Source: Hyphomicrobiales bacterium (GTDB taxonomy: Bacteria; Pseudomonadota; Alphaproteobacteria; Rhizobiales; Beijerinckiaceae). Taken from it: 64,000 bases of DNA. Location: the NCBI GenBank assembly GCA_947455455.1, contig CANGOE010000003.1:29520-93519 (forward strand). Direction: 5' to 3'. This document shows, piece by piece, positions 34,149 to 42,962 of the stretch; positions within the stretch are counted from its first letter, which is position 1, and each line of letters opens with the position of its first letter. A model generated the notes under the pieces. The model searched no databases. It had not been told where the DNA came from and saw only the letters and a program-made list of their open reading frames with translations. Made by a program: the position numbers and the translations under genes.

Positions 34149-35024
34149 TCACATCCGTTTGGCGATTTTGGGGTCGAGCCGGTCACGCAGGCCGTCTCCC
34201 AGAACATTGACGGCCAGAATGGCCACCGCCAGAATGCAACCGGGGATCAGCACGATCCATGGGGCAATCGGAAACACAATGCGCCCTTCCGCCATCATAT
34301 TGCCCCAAGAGGGGATTTCAGGCGGGGTCCCCGCACCCAGAAACGACAGCAGGGCTTCGGTCAGCATGGCGGAAGCGGCCACATAGGTGGCCTGCACAAT
34401 CAGTGGCGGCACACAATTGGGCAGAATATGCCGCCATAAGATCAGCGGCACGGGTGTTCCCACCGCAATGGCGGCTTCCACATAGGGCTCTTCCCGCACG
34501 GTCAGCACGATCGAGCGCACCAGACGGACAACGCGGGGGATTTCCGGGATCATGATCGCAACGGTCACCGTGATAAAGCTGGCTCCCGAGACCGAGACCA
34601 GCCCGATGGCCAGCAAAATGCCGGGGATCGACATCAAGCCGTCCATGATCCGCATGATGACGGCATCCAGTGCCCGCAGATAGCCGGAGATCATGCCGAT
34701 CAGCAGGCCGATGGAAATGCTCATCACCGCCACCACACAGCCGACCATCAGCGATACCCGCGCGCCGTAGACGGCCCGTGTCCAGAGATCGCGGCCCAAC
34801 TGGTCGCCGCCGAACCACGCTTGGGCCGAAGGCGGTGCCATGCGCCGCAACACCCCGATCTTGCGCGGATCAACCGTGCCGAGATAGGGCGCAAACACGG
34901 CCGCCAGGACCAGCACCAGCAGGATCACCGCAGACAGCATCATCAACGGGTTGTGGCGGAACAGGTCCAGCACAGCCCGCAACCGCGAGGGCCGGTCCGC
35001 AACGGGAGAGGGGGAAGCCGTCAT
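34149..35024 (-). CDS. Peptide ABC transporter permease, DppC-like
   Basis: 291 residues. It starts with a cytoplasmic N terminus and a first helix (LMMLSAVILLVLVLAAVFAPYLG), followed by the extracytoplasmic loop typical of DppC (FGGDQLGRDLWTRAVYGARVSL) and the coupling segment EAAIAVGTPVPLILWRHILPN. The ATG at 35024 is preferred. A TTG at 35030 overlapping the upstream stop is possible and carries a better-placed GAGG. It pairs with the DppB-like permease. Confidence 0.92.
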   Translation of the reverse strand: MTASPSPVADRPSRLRAVLDLFRHNPLMMLSAVILLVLVLAAVFAPYLGTVDPRKIGVLRRMAPPSAQAWFGGDQLGRDLWTRAVYGARVSLMVGCVVAVMSISIGLLIGMISGYLRALDAVIMRIMDGLMSIPGILLAIGLVSVSGASFITVTVAIMIPEIPRVVRLVRSIVLTVREEPYVEAAIAVGTPVPLILWRHILPNCVPPLIVQATYVAASAMLTEALLSFLGAGTPPEIPSWGNMMAEGRIVFPIAPWIVLIPGCILAVAILAVNVLGDGLRDRLDPKIAKRM

Positions 35025-35026
35025 GC

Positions 35027-35968
35027 TCAATAGCGTATCCTCGGATCAAGCATTGTATAGGCAATATCGATCAGCATGTTGATGATGATATAGGTGAAGG
35101 AGAAGACAAGGATAAGTCCTTGAATAATCGGATAATCCCGCCGCAGAATTGCATCGACCACCAGCCGGCCCAAACCCGGAATGTTGAACACGGTTTCGGT
35201 CACAACCGCCCCGCCGATCAGCAATGCGATGCCGATGCCGATGATGGTGGCAATCGGCACGGCGGCATTTTTGAGAGCGTGACGAAACAGCACCTTGCGC
35301 TCGATCTGGCCTTTGGCGCGGGCGGTGCGGATATAATCCTCACCCAGCACTTCCAGCACGCTGGCGCGGGTGATGCGGGTGACCAGCGCAATATAGATCA
35401 TCCCCAAAGTGATGGTGGGCATGACAATGGTACTGGCAAAACCCAGCGGATCGGTAAACGGGCTCTTGTAGCCCTGTGTGGGCAACCATTTCAGGGTCAG
35501 GCCGAATTGATAGATCAGCAGATACCCCAGCACGAAGACGGGGAAGGAAAACCCCAGAACCGAAAACATCATGATCAGCCGGTCGGTCCATGAGCCGGCC
35601 CGCCATGCCGCCCAAACGCCGAGAGGAACGGCCACCGACACCGAAAAGATAACCGTGGTCAGGGTCAGCATCAAAGTGGGTTCCAGCCGCTGGCCGATCA
35701 GCGTGGACACAGGCATATTGGTAAAAATCGATGTTCCCAGATCCCCGTGCAGGATATGCACGATCCAGGTTATAAATTGCTCGTGAATGGGCAAATCCAG
35801 TCCCAGACTGGCGCGGATGCGCGTAATCTGTTCGGCCGTCGCCTGATCTCCGGCAATCACGACCGCCGGATCGCCGGGGGTAAGCCGCAACATCGCAAAA
35901 ATGACGACTGCGACAATCAGCATCACCGGAACGGTCGAGGCAACGCGCCGCAGTATAAACAACCACAT
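35027..35968 (-). CDS. Peptide ABC transporter permease, DppB-like
   Basis: 313 residues. The hallmark DppB N terminus (LRRVASTVPVMLIVAVVIFAMLRLTPGDPA) is present, with the coupling segment YIRTARAKGQIERKVLFRHALKNAAVPI and a final helix near IQGLILVFSFTYIIINMLIDIAY. It forms the membrane channel with the DppC-like protein. Two hairpins separate it from the binding-protein gene. Confidence 0.93.
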   Translation of the reverse strand: MWLFILRRVASTVPVMLIVAVVIFAMLRLTPGDPAVVIAGDQATAEQITRIRASLGLDLPIHEQFITWIVHILHGDLGTSIFTNMPVSTLIGQRLEPTLMLTLTTVIFSVSVAVPLGVWAAWRAGSWTDRLIMMFSVLGFSFPVFVLGYLLIYQFGLTLKWLPTQGYKSPFTDPLGFASTIVMPTITLGMIYIALVTRITRASVLEVLGEDYIRTARAKGQIERKVLFRHALKNAAVPIATIIGIGIALLIGGAVVTETVFNIPGLGRLVVDAILRRDYPIIQGLILVFSFTYIIINMLIDIAYTMLDPRIRY

Positions 35969-36010
35969 AGCGTTTTTCCTTGCATTGGGGTCCGCTCACC
36001 CTGACGCAAC

Positions 36011-36052
36011 AGCGGCCTGCGCAAGGCCGCTTTCGGGGTAGACCCCCGAAAG
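36011..36052. other. Two adjacent hairpins between binding protein and permease genes
   Basis: AGCGGCCT-GCGCA-AGGCCGCT (36011-36031) and TTTCGGGG-TAGAC-CCCCGAAA (about 36031-36051) follow each other in the 110-base gap after the binding-protein gene. Neither has a good T run. Such structures commonly stabilise the upstream binding-protein mRNA, raising its level above that of the permeases. That role is inferred. Confidence 0.75.
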
Positions 36053-36078
36053 CATCAGGATGGGGCAGGAATGGGCAA

Positions 36079-37659
36079 TCAGACGACTTCCATGTTCCAG
36101 AAGAACTGGACCGGAGATCTGATCATGCCGCGCACATTGTCGCGATAGCCGACAGGCACGAAGAACATCCCCATATTCACATAATGCCCGTTGGCATAGA
36201 GACGCTCCTGCAAGGCCGTTGCCGCCTTTTTGGCATCGGCAGGGTTTGCCGCATTGGCAAACTCGTCTTGCAGTTTGACCGCCTGTTCGTCATTGGCCCA
36301 GCCGAACCAGCCCTTTTCGCCAGTGGCACCGAAGCCCACACCGGTCAGCGGATTGACGGTATCGCCGCCGATCCACCAGGTGCAGAACATGTTCCAGCCG
36401 CCTTTGTCTGTCGGGTCCTTGGAGGCGCGACGTTGCAACACGGTCGACCAATCCATCGCCTGCAATTTCACATTCATGCCGATAGCGCGCAACTGTTCGG
36501 CCATGACCTGACAGAACGGATTGAGCACGGGATGATCGGTCGGTTGCAGGATCACCAGTTCCTCGCCCTTGTAACCCGATTGCTGTAACAGCGTCTTGGC
36601 ATCGGCGACATTCTGGTTGACATAGCCCGCATCGGTTTCATAGGTCGTGCCGCAAGGGTAAATAGACTTGCAGACCTTGTAATATTCGGGATTGCCGATG
36701 GCGGTTTTGAGGAAATCCTCCTGGTTGCAGGCCTTCATGATCGCCTGACGTACCATCGGATTGTTGGTGGGCGCGACAAGATGGTTGAAACGCGCCCAAC
36801 CCATATTGCCGGTCGGATCGAGATTTTCAACCTTCACGCCCGGGGCTTTTTTGACCAGATCGATCAGATCGGGCGTGACCTGTTCCCAATAGTCGATTTC
36901 GCCCGACATCAGGGCATTCATCGCGGTATTGGCATCCATTGTGTACCATTCGACACGATCGACTTTGGCAATTTTGCCGCCAGCGGCCGACGAGACGGCT
37001 TCCTTGCGCGGGTTATAGGCTTTGAATTTTTCATAAATGGCCAGATTGCCCGGCTTCCAGTTCGCCTTGTTGAACATGAAGGGACCGGAACCGGTCGTAT
37101 CTTCGATCTGCTTGTCGGCCGGGGTTTCGGCCACCCGTTTCGGCATCATGAACGGCACGTTGGACGAGATCTTGCCGATTGAGTCCAGCACCACGCCATA
37201 GGGACGCTTCAATGTCAGGGTGATGGTTTTCTTGCCATCGGCTTCGAGCTTGTCGGTGACAGCAAACAGGCGCTGGCCCATGCCGTCGCGCTTGCCCCAG
37301 CGTTGCAGGGAGGCCACGCAATCCTCTGCCGTCACATCGGTGCCGTCATGCCAGGCCAGCCCGTCACGCAGGGTCATGGTGTATTTCAGACGATCGGATG
37401 AAACATCAAGATTTTCAACCATTTGTGGCTGTGGCTTGAGGTTGTCGTCGAGCGCGAACAGCGTGTCATAAATCATATAGCCGTGGTTGCGGCTGATATA
37501 GCCGGTGGTCCAGATCGGATCGAGAATCTGCAAATTGGCATGGGGCACCACTTTGAGCACATTGCGCTTGGCTTGCGCCTTCACAGCCCCCGCTGGAAGT
37601 GTCGCCGCCGCCGCTGTTGCCGCCGTCCCTGCAAGAATATCTCTACGCGATAGTGTCAT
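36079..37659 (-). CDS. Peptide ABC transporter substrate-binding protein (SBP family 5)
   Basis: 526 residues. It has a twin-arginine-type signal (LSRRDILAGTAATAAAATLPAGAVKAQ). The mature part carries the family 5 pattern: LKVVPHANLQILDPIWTTGYISRNHG, LKYTMTLRDGLAWHDGTDVTAEDCVASLQRW and VRQAIMKACNQEDF. It binds peptides or related oligomers in the periplasm and feeds the B/C permeases and fused ATPase downstream. It is the first gene of the operon. The ligand could be glutathione or other peptides given the neighbouring gamma-glutamyltransferase. Confidence 0.94.
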   Translation of the reverse strand: MTLSRRDILAGTAATAAAATLPAGAVKAQAKRNVLKVVPHANLQILDPIWTTGYISRNHGYMIYDTLFALDDNLKPQPQMVENLDVSSDRLKYTMTLRDGLAWHDGTDVTAEDCVASLQRWGKRDGMGQRLFAVTDKLEADGKKTITLTLKRPYGVVLDSIGKISSNVPFMMPKRVAETPADKQIEDTTGSGPFMFNKANWKPGNLAIYEKFKAYNPRKEAVSSAAGGKIAKVDRVEWYTMDANTAMNALMSGEIDYWEQVTPDLIDLVKKAPGVKVENLDPTGNMGWARFNHLVAPTNNPMVRQAIMKACNQEDFLKTAIGNPEYYKVCKSIYPCGTTYETDAGYVNQNVADAKTLLQQSGYKGEELVILQPTDHPVLNPFCQVMAEQLRAIGMNVKLQAMDWSTVLQRRASKDPTDKGGWNMFCTWWIGGDTVNPLTGVGFGATGEKGWFGWANDEQAVKLQDEFANAANPADAKKAATALQERLYANGHYVNMGMFFVPVGYRDNVRGMIRSPVQFFWNMEVV

Positions 37660-37891
37660 TGTCTACTCTCCGTTGGTCGGGTGATCCGGTTTGTTCTCTG
37701 TAATCACGAGCCTCAAGTTTGATCTCATCCATGATTGAACGATGGACGCGACTGTCTGTCAAATCGTGTGTTTCTGCTTAGCAAGCAGATGGTGTTTCCA
37801 GTTGCAAATCCGGTGTAAATATGATGGAATTTGATTGCATTTTTGATGTTGGTGTCGTGTTCCGTTCAGCCCTATCGAGGCCTTGAAAGTG

Positions 37892-38095
37892 ATGCACAAG
37901 AAAATCAGTCAACTCTTGAAAAAGAAGCCACCTTTTCTGGGTGGCTTGCGTTTTGGCCTTGCCAGTCTGCCTTTGTTTTTTATGAATTTCGGCCAAACAC
38001 AATCCTCGATCTTGCGTGATGACGGGATTGCATCGGATTGGGTCAATGTCGGTTCGGATTTGCGTAACGTCTTAACAAGGGAAATCGGACACTAA
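37892..38095 (+). CDS. Small hypothetical protein upstream of DUF2335
   Basis: A 67-residue ORF from ATG 37892, basic at the N terminus (MHKKISQLLKKKPPF), with a weakly hydrophobic middle (GLRFGLASLPLFFMNFG) and a C terminus DDGIASDWVNVGSDLRNVL. GAGG lies eleven bases upstream, a weak site. It ends 18 bases before the DUF2335 gene on the same strand, which supports a real two-gene unit. No family is recognised. Confidence 0.45.
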   Translation: MHKKISQLLKKKPPFLGGLRFGLASLPLFFMNFGQTQSSILRDDGIASDWVNVGSDLRNVLTREIGH

Positions 38096-38113
38096 TTTTT
38101 TATCGGATTTTTG

Positions 38114-38677
38114 ATGCCTCATTCAGAGATAGGCGCGGGTGCCATTGAGCCTGCTAATGAACCCATTTCGAATTCATCGAGCGACATCGAGACCTTGCTT
38201 GGCAGGGAACTCGAATCAATTGTCGGCCCTTCAAAAGCCAGTGATGCCGCCAAGCGTTCCCTCGCAATATTGCGTAAAACCGAAGTGTTTTCTGGCCCTT
38301 TGCCGCCACCATCCATTTTGAAGCAATATGATGGGATCTCGGAGGGCTTTGCTGGCCGAATTGTGGCAATGGCCGAAAGAGAGCAGGCTCATCGTCACTC
38401 CATCATGGATCAGGAGCTTCGGATCAACGCAGAGGAACGCAAATTAGGCAGTCGGATTGCACTTTGCTTTGGCATGTCACTTTTGGGATCCGGATGCTAT
38501 TGCGCTTCTATCGGGCAAGTCGCCATTGGATGTGCTTTGTTTGGGACGTTCGGGTTCACGTCCATCGGTTTGTTTATGAGGGGGCATGTGAAAATGTCCC
38601 CCCAAGAAAGCGAGAGCGAGCCTGAGGGGAAAATGAGCCCTGCCAAAAGACCCAAGCCCCCCAAACGCCGCCGTTAG
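38114..38677 (+). CDS. DUF2335 family membrane protein
   Basis: 187 residues. The family core is evident: PLPPPSILKQYDGISEGFAGRIVAMAEREQAHRHSIMDQEL, followed by two membrane helices (GSRIALCFGMSLLGSGCYCASIG; IGCALFGTFGFTSIGLFM) and a basic, proline-rich tail (PAKRPKPPKRRR). The function is unknown; DUF2335 genes are often scattered in accessory DNA. The start is the ATG at 38114; the track uses the preceding TTG. It converges on the amidase gene with a three-base gap. Confidence 0.85.
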   Translation: MPHSEIGAGAIEPANEPISNSSSDIETLLGRELESIVGPSKASDAAKRSLAILRKTEVFSGPLPPPSILKQYDGISEGFAGRIVAMAEREQAHRHSIMDQELRINAEERKLGSRIALCFGMSLLGSGCYCASIGQVAIGCALFGTFGFTSIGLFMRGHVKMSPQESESEPEGKMSPAKRPKPPKRRR

Positions 38678-38680
38678 CTC

Positions 38681-40096
38681 TCACGCCTGTTTGATGATCG
38701 GCTGGTCAACCCGCAAGAACGGATGGGCGGCTTCAAAGGCTTTTGCGGCGCGCAGGACCAGGGCATCGGCATTCATCGGGCCGACGATTTGCAGGCCGAT
38801 CGGCAGGCCGTCATGCGACAGGCCGCATGGCACGGTGGCGGCGGGTTGCATGGTCAGGTTGAAGGGGTAGCTGAATGGGGTCCAGCGGGTCCAGTCCTCA
38901 CCCCATGAGGGATCGGCCGGCACGTTGCGGCCGGCTTCAAAAGCGGGCAGGGCCAGCGACGGGGTCAGCAACAGATCATATTTTTCGTGGAACTGAGCCA
39001 TTTTATGGGCCAGCGCATTGCGGCCATACAGCAGGGCATCGGCATAATCGGCCCCCGACAGGCGTTCACCATCCTTGGCAACTGCAATCAGGCCGGGATC
39101 CATTCTGGCGCGCTGTTCGGGGCTGAATTGTTTGAGGGCGAGGGTGCAACCCGCCTGCCACAATGTCATGAGCGGTGCGAGAGGATCGGTAAAATCGGGA
39201 TCGGCCTCCTCCACATGCGCGCCCAGTGCGGCAAAGGCGCGGGCGGCCTGCTCGGTCAGGCGGGCGACATCGGGATCGACCTTGTCGACATAGCCAAGAC
39301 GCGGCGACCAGGCGATCCGCAACCCGCGCAGACCGTCATTGAGGCTGGCGCGGTAATCTGGCGGTGGCGTGGTGTGGGCGGTCATGTCGCGGCTGTCGGG
39401 TTGGCCGATCACCGATAAAGCGAGCGCGGAATCCTCGACGGTGCGGGACAGCGGGCCGACATGGGCGAGAAAGCCCATGGTGGAGACGGGCGAGGCAGGC
39501 ACGCGGCCATAGCTGGCCTTGATCCCGAACACACCACAAAAGGCGGCGGGAATCCGGATGGATCCTGCACCGTCCGTGCCGATATGGATCACGCCGAGAT
39601 TGAGGGCCGCAGTGGCCGCCCCGCCTGCGGTCGAGCCGCCCGGATTGCGGCTGGTGTTCCATGGATTGCGCGAAATGCCGGTCAGTGGCGAATCACCCAC
39701 ACCTTTCCAGCCGAATTCGGGCATGGTGGTTTTGCCCAGCAACAAGGCGCCGGCCTCGCGCAAGCGCGCCACGGCCGGTGCATCGGAATCCGAGGGCGTT
39801 GTCGGGGTCACAGCCGAACCGCGGCGGTTCGGCCAGTCCTTGACGTTAAGATTGTCCTTGATGGTCACACCCACACCGTCCAGCACGCCTTGTGGTGCGC
39901 CTTTGTGCCAGCGGTCCTCGGAGGCTTTGGCGGCTTTGAGCACGCCGTCGTGATCGATCAGGGTAAAGGCATTGATGGCGGGCTCTGCGGCATCGATGCG
40001 GGCCAGCGTGTCCTTGGCGACCTCGAGGGGCGACAGAGCCTTGTTGCGATATGCATTCAGAAGTTCGATACCGCTCATTGTTGCAATCTGTGTCAT
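38681..40096 (-). CDS. Amidase-signature hydrolase
   Basis: 471 residues. The triad elements are Lys in VTIKDNLNVKD, cis-Ser in PGGSTAGGAATA and the nucleophile in GTDGAGSIRIPA. The C-terminal part (PCGLSHDGLPIGLQIVGP) is also typical of the family. Together with the divergently transcribed M20 hydrolase 133 bases away, it suggests breakdown of N-carbamoyl or amide compounds. GGGGAC precedes the start. It is distinct from the operon amidase at 11473. Confidence 0.92.
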   Translation of the reverse strand: MTQIATMSGIELLNAYRNKALSPLEVAKDTLARIDAAEPAINAFTLIDHDGVLKAAKASEDRWHKGAPQGVLDGVGVTIKDNLNVKDWPNRRGSAVTPTTPSDSDAPAVARLREAGALLLGKTTMPEFGWKGVGDSPLTGISRNPWNTSRNPGGSTAGGAATAALNLGVIHIGTDGAGSIRIPAAFCGVFGIKASYGRVPASPVSTMGFLAHVGPLSRTVEDSALALSVIGQPDSRDMTAHTTPPPDYRASLNDGLRGLRIAWSPRLGYVDKVDPDVARLTEQAARAFAALGAHVEEADPDFTDPLAPLMTLWQAGCTLALKQFSPEQRARMDPGLIAVAKDGERLSGADYADALLYGRNALAHKMAQFHEKYDLLLTPSLALPAFEAGRNVPADPSWGEDWTRWTPFSYPFNLTMQPAATVPCGLSHDGLPIGLQIVGPMNADALVLRAAKAFEAAHPFLRVDQPIIKQA

Positions 40097-40229
40097 AGGC
40101 CGTCCCCATCATGGATTCACTTTTGCTATCGAACCCGAAATTTGTCCGATCTGCAATGTGTCAGTTGCGCTTGCCACGCTGGCCGATCCGCAGGCATGAT
40201 AGAACAAGTGGCACTTTGGAGATGGTTGA

Positions 40230-41471
40230 ATGCGTAATCTGAAAATTGACGCCCGCCGCCTGTGGGACGAAATCCACGAAACCGGCAAGATCGGCGGCAC
40301 AGCCAAAGGGGGCGTGCGGCGGTTGACGCTGTCCGATGAAGACAGGCAGGTGCGCGACTGGTTTGCGGCCAAAGCCCGTTCGCTCGGCTGTACGGTGTCG
40401 GTGGATGGTGTGGGCAATATGTTTGCCCTGCGTGCGGGCCGTGATCCCAACCGCTTGCCGATTGCCATGGGAAGCCATCTCGATACCCAGCCGACCGGCG
40501 GGAAATTCGACGGTATTCTGGGTGTTCTGGCCGGTGTCGAAGTGTTGCAGACACTCAATGACAACAATATTGAAACCGAATCACCGCTGTTGCTGATCAA
40601 CTGGACCAATGAGGAGGGCTCGCGCTTTTCTCCTGCCGTGATGGGGTCCGGCGCGTTTACCGGTGCTTTGCCGCTGGACGAGGTTCTGGCGAAAACCGAT
40701 CGGGACGGGATCAGTTTTTCACAAGCGATCGACAGCATCGGCTATCGCGGGCCGGATCCGGTCGGCAACCGTCCGATTGCCGCCTATTTCGAATTGCATA
40801 TCGAGCAGGGCCCCTATCTGGAAGCCGAGGGCCAGACCATCGGCGTGGTCACATTGGTACAGGGAATCCGCTGGTTCAATGGCACTGTCAAAGGGCAGGA
40901 TGCCCATGCGGGCACAACGCCGATGCACCGGCGGGCCGATGCCATGCTGGCTTTCGCCCGCCTGACCGACAGGATCGACACCATCGCCCGCAAGCATGGT
41001 CCGTTGGCGGTGGCAACAGTCGGTGTGGTCGATGTTCCCTCGGCTTCCATCAATGTTGTGGCTGGCGATGTGTCCTTTACCGTCGATATCCGTGATCCCG
41101 ATGATGCGGTCCTCGACCAGATGGAGGCGGAAATCCGCAAGGCGGCCCAGGAGATCGGCGGCTTGAACGGGACCGAGATCCAGCTCGATTGCTTCTGGAA
41201 AGCGGCTCCGGTGCCGTTTGATGCCGATTGTATCGCATCGGTGCGTGCGGCCGCCGAACAGTCGCATTATGCGACCCGCGATTGCGTATCGGGGGCCAGC
41301 CATGATGCCGCCTATATGCAGGGCATTGTGCCGTCAGCGATGATCTTCGTACCCTCGCAGGACGGGCTGTCGCATAACGAGCTGGAACATTCCACGCTCG
41401 ACCATTGCGGGGCAGGGGCGCAGGTTCTGCTGGATGCCGTGTTGAATTACGACGAAAAAAGCCGCCGGTAA
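40230..41471 (+). CDS. M20-family Zn-dependent hydrolase (allantoate amidohydrolase/N-carbamoyl-L-amino acid hydrolase)
   Basis: 413 residues. The metal-binding residues characteristic of the family are present: GSHLDTQPTGGKFDG, NWTNEEGSRFSP, and ELHIEQGPYLE; the dimerisation domain has DAHAGTTPMHRR. The C terminus has SGASHDAAYM and the final HNELEHS segment. Members are cytoplasmic and hydrolyse ureido or carbamoyl groups, releasing ammonia and CO2. The neighbouring amidase and peptide importer fit nitrogen scavenging. The exact substrate (allantoate, N-carbamoyl-amino acid or beta-ureidopropionate) is not decided by sequence. Its last codons overlap a terminator of the opposing gene. Confidence 0.93.
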   Translation: MRNLKIDARRLWDEIHETGKIGGTAKGGVRRLTLSDEDRQVRDWFAAKARSLGCTVSVDGVGNMFALRAGRDPNRLPIAMGSHLDTQPTGGKFDGILGVLAGVEVLQTLNDNNIETESPLLLINWTNEEGSRFSPAVMGSGAFTGALPLDEVLAKTDRDGISFSQAIDSIGYRGPDPVGNRPIAAYFELHIEQGPYLEAEGQTIGVVTLVQGIRWFNGTVKGQDAHAGTTPMHRRADAMLAFARLTDRIDTIARKHGPLAVATVGVVDVPSASINVVAGDVSFTVDIRDPDDAVLDQMEAEIRKAAQEIGGLNGTEIQLDCFWKAAPVPFDADCIASVRAAAEQSHYATRDCVSGASHDAAYMQGIVPSAMIFVPSQDGLSHNELEHSTLDHCGAGAQVLLDAVLNYDEKSRR

Positions 41472-41481
41472 TCCCGGCGGC
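41454..41481 (-). terminator. Terminator for DUF4337, embedded in the end of the M20 gene
   Basis: GCCGCCGG-TAATC-CCGGCGGC forms a strong stem; read on the minus strand it is followed by TTTTTTC. The T run lies on the minus strand, so it serves the DUF4337 gene ending at 41508. The plus-strand M20 stop codon is in the loop and its last codons form the stem. Confidence 0.82.
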
Positions 41482-41507
41482 TTCCTGCAAGACCGGTTGC
41501 TTCCCGA

Positions 41508-42098
41508 TCAGTGCAATAAATGCATGATAAAGGGAATGTCGAAATAGATGCCTGCCAGAAGCACAACGCCCAGCGAACCCAGTGTGGCCGAGGCAAAGGC
41601 AAACAGCAGGATGCCTGACAGCAGGGCTACCGAGGACAACACGATCGCAAGCTGGATCATCAGCGATGAAGTCTCGTAAGCGTGGCTTTTGGCAAAATTG
41701 ACATCGCGCTTTTCTTCCAGAACCTTGGCACGAGACATCAATTCCTTGCGGCCCTCATTGGTTGAAGGCTCGGTTTCATAGCGGTCGACATCGCGTTGCC
41801 ATGCGGCAATCTGCTTCTTGCCTTCCTCGGTACTGCCTTGCGGGGTCAATTGCAGAGCTTGCGCCGTAGTCCGCAAGGTTGTCTGGCGGATGGTTTTGGC
41901 CTGATAGAAATTCCACAAATTGCTGGCTTCGATGTTGGAGTTCAGAGCCACCGTCTGGTGTTCTTTGCCATTCATTTCCGACAGGGCCAGAAACAGCGCC
42001 ATAAAGGCGATCATCAGACCGATTTTCTTTTCCGGCCCTTTGCCGTGATGGCCTTCATGTGTGGCTTCATCGGCCAATTCTTCGATCGGATCACCCAT
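41508..42098 (-). CDS. DUF4337 family membrane protein
   Basis: 196 residues from ATG 42098, with GGGAG six bases upstream. The family layout is clear: an acidic, His-containing N terminus (EELADEATHEGHHGKGPEKK), a first helix (IGLMIAFMALFLALSEM), a soluble helical middle (NLWNFYQAKTIRQTTLRTTAQAL, SRAKVLEEKRDVNFAKSHAYE), and two C-terminal helices. The function is unknown. It is transcribed alone, with terminators on both sides. Confidence 0.88.
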   Translation of the reverse strand: MGDPIEELADEATHEGHHGKGPEKKIGLMIAFMALFLALSEMNGKEHQTVALNSNIEASNLWNFYQAKTIRQTTLRTTAQALQLTPQGSTEEGKKQIAAWQRDVDRYETEPSTNEGRKELMSRAKVLEEKRDVNFAKSHAYETSSLMIQLAIVLSSVALLSGILLFAFASATLGSLGVVLLAGIYFDIPFIMHLLH

Positions 42099-42192
42099 AG
42101 CGCACTCCCATTCAACTGACGAAAATTGATCGGCAGACCTTGCCCTGATTCGGGTTGAATTTGAATGACAGGTCTGTTTTGCCGCCAAACGC

Positions 42193-42220
42193 AAAAACGC
42201 CCGCAAGAAGCGGGCGTTTT
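42193..42220 (-). terminator. Terminator after the carbonic anhydrase gene
   Basis: AAAACGCCCGC-TTCTT-GCGGGCGTTTTTG read on the minus strand: an eight-base-pair GC stem plus a T run, starting about 23 bases past the carbonic anhydrase stop at 42243. Confidence 0.9.
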
Positions 42221-42242
42221 CGTTCTCAATATTGAGGCCGGA

Positions 42243-42962
42243 TCAGGCGAAGAATTCGACCTTGCCGTCATCGAGATCGTAGCGGGCCGCCACAACCTTG
42301 ACTTTGCCGGCCTTGATAAGATGAGCAATGATCGGGCTCTGGGTCTTGATCTTTTCGGCGGTCAGGCGGGCGTTTTCACGCACGGCATTGTCAACCATAT
42401 CGCCTTCTTTTTTCGCAACAGCTTTGACGGCCGGCACAATCGGCTTCACCATCGGGCCAATCGAGCCGGGCAGTTTGGCGCCGGTCTTGAACACTTCAAC
42501 CGCCGCCGCGACTGCGCCGCAACGCTCATGCCCGAGCACGACGATCAGCGGCACGCCAAGATGTTCCGCGCCATATTCGAGAGTGCCCATGGTGGCTGTA
42601 TCGACCATGTTGCCGGCATTGCGTGCCACAAACAGCTCGCCCAAGCCAAGGCCGCCGAACAGCAGTTCGGGAGGAACGCGGCTGTCTGCACAGGACACGA
42701 AAGCGGCCCATGGAGCCTGGCCCTTGGCAACTGTAGAACGGTTATTGGTCAAATCAGCCACGCAGAGCTGGGGATTGGCCACATATTTCGCGTTGCCGGC
42801 TTTCAGCTTTTCAAGCGCCTGATCGGCAGTCAGAGAGGTTGTATTGCCGGAAGCCATGGCTTCTTGCGAGAAAAGGCCGGTTGCCCCCGCAACAAGACCC
42901 ATACCTGCCAGACCAAGAACCTCACGACGGCCCAACATACGCTGATTACACACTACACACAT
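42243..42962 (-). CDS. Beta-class carbonic anhydrase, exported
   Basis: 239 residues. Zinc ligands and the Asp-Arg dyad are visible: Cys91, Asp93 and Arg95 in SCADSRV, His145 and Cys148 in GHERCGAV. The N terminus has twin arginines and a hydrophobic stretch (GRREVLGLAGMGLVAGATGL, then EAMA), so it is probably sent to the periplasm by Tat or Sec. Ahead of that is a CVVCNQ motif, unusual for a signal peptide. It interconverts CO2 and bicarbonate. AGGGA precedes ATG 42962. It has its own terminator and lies divergent from ureE. Confidence 0.93.
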   Translation of the reverse strand: MCVVCNQRMLGRREVLGLAGMGLVAGATGLFSQEAMASGNTTSLTADQALEKLKAGNAKYVANPQLCVADLTNNRSTVAKGQAPWAAFVSCADSRVPPELLFGGLGLGELFVARNAGNMVDTATMGTLEYGAEHLGVPLIVVLGHERCGAVAAAVEVFKTGAKLPGSIGPMVKPIVPAVKAVAKKEGDMVDNAVRENARLTAEKIKTQSPIIAHLIKAGKVKVVAARYDLDDGKVEFFA

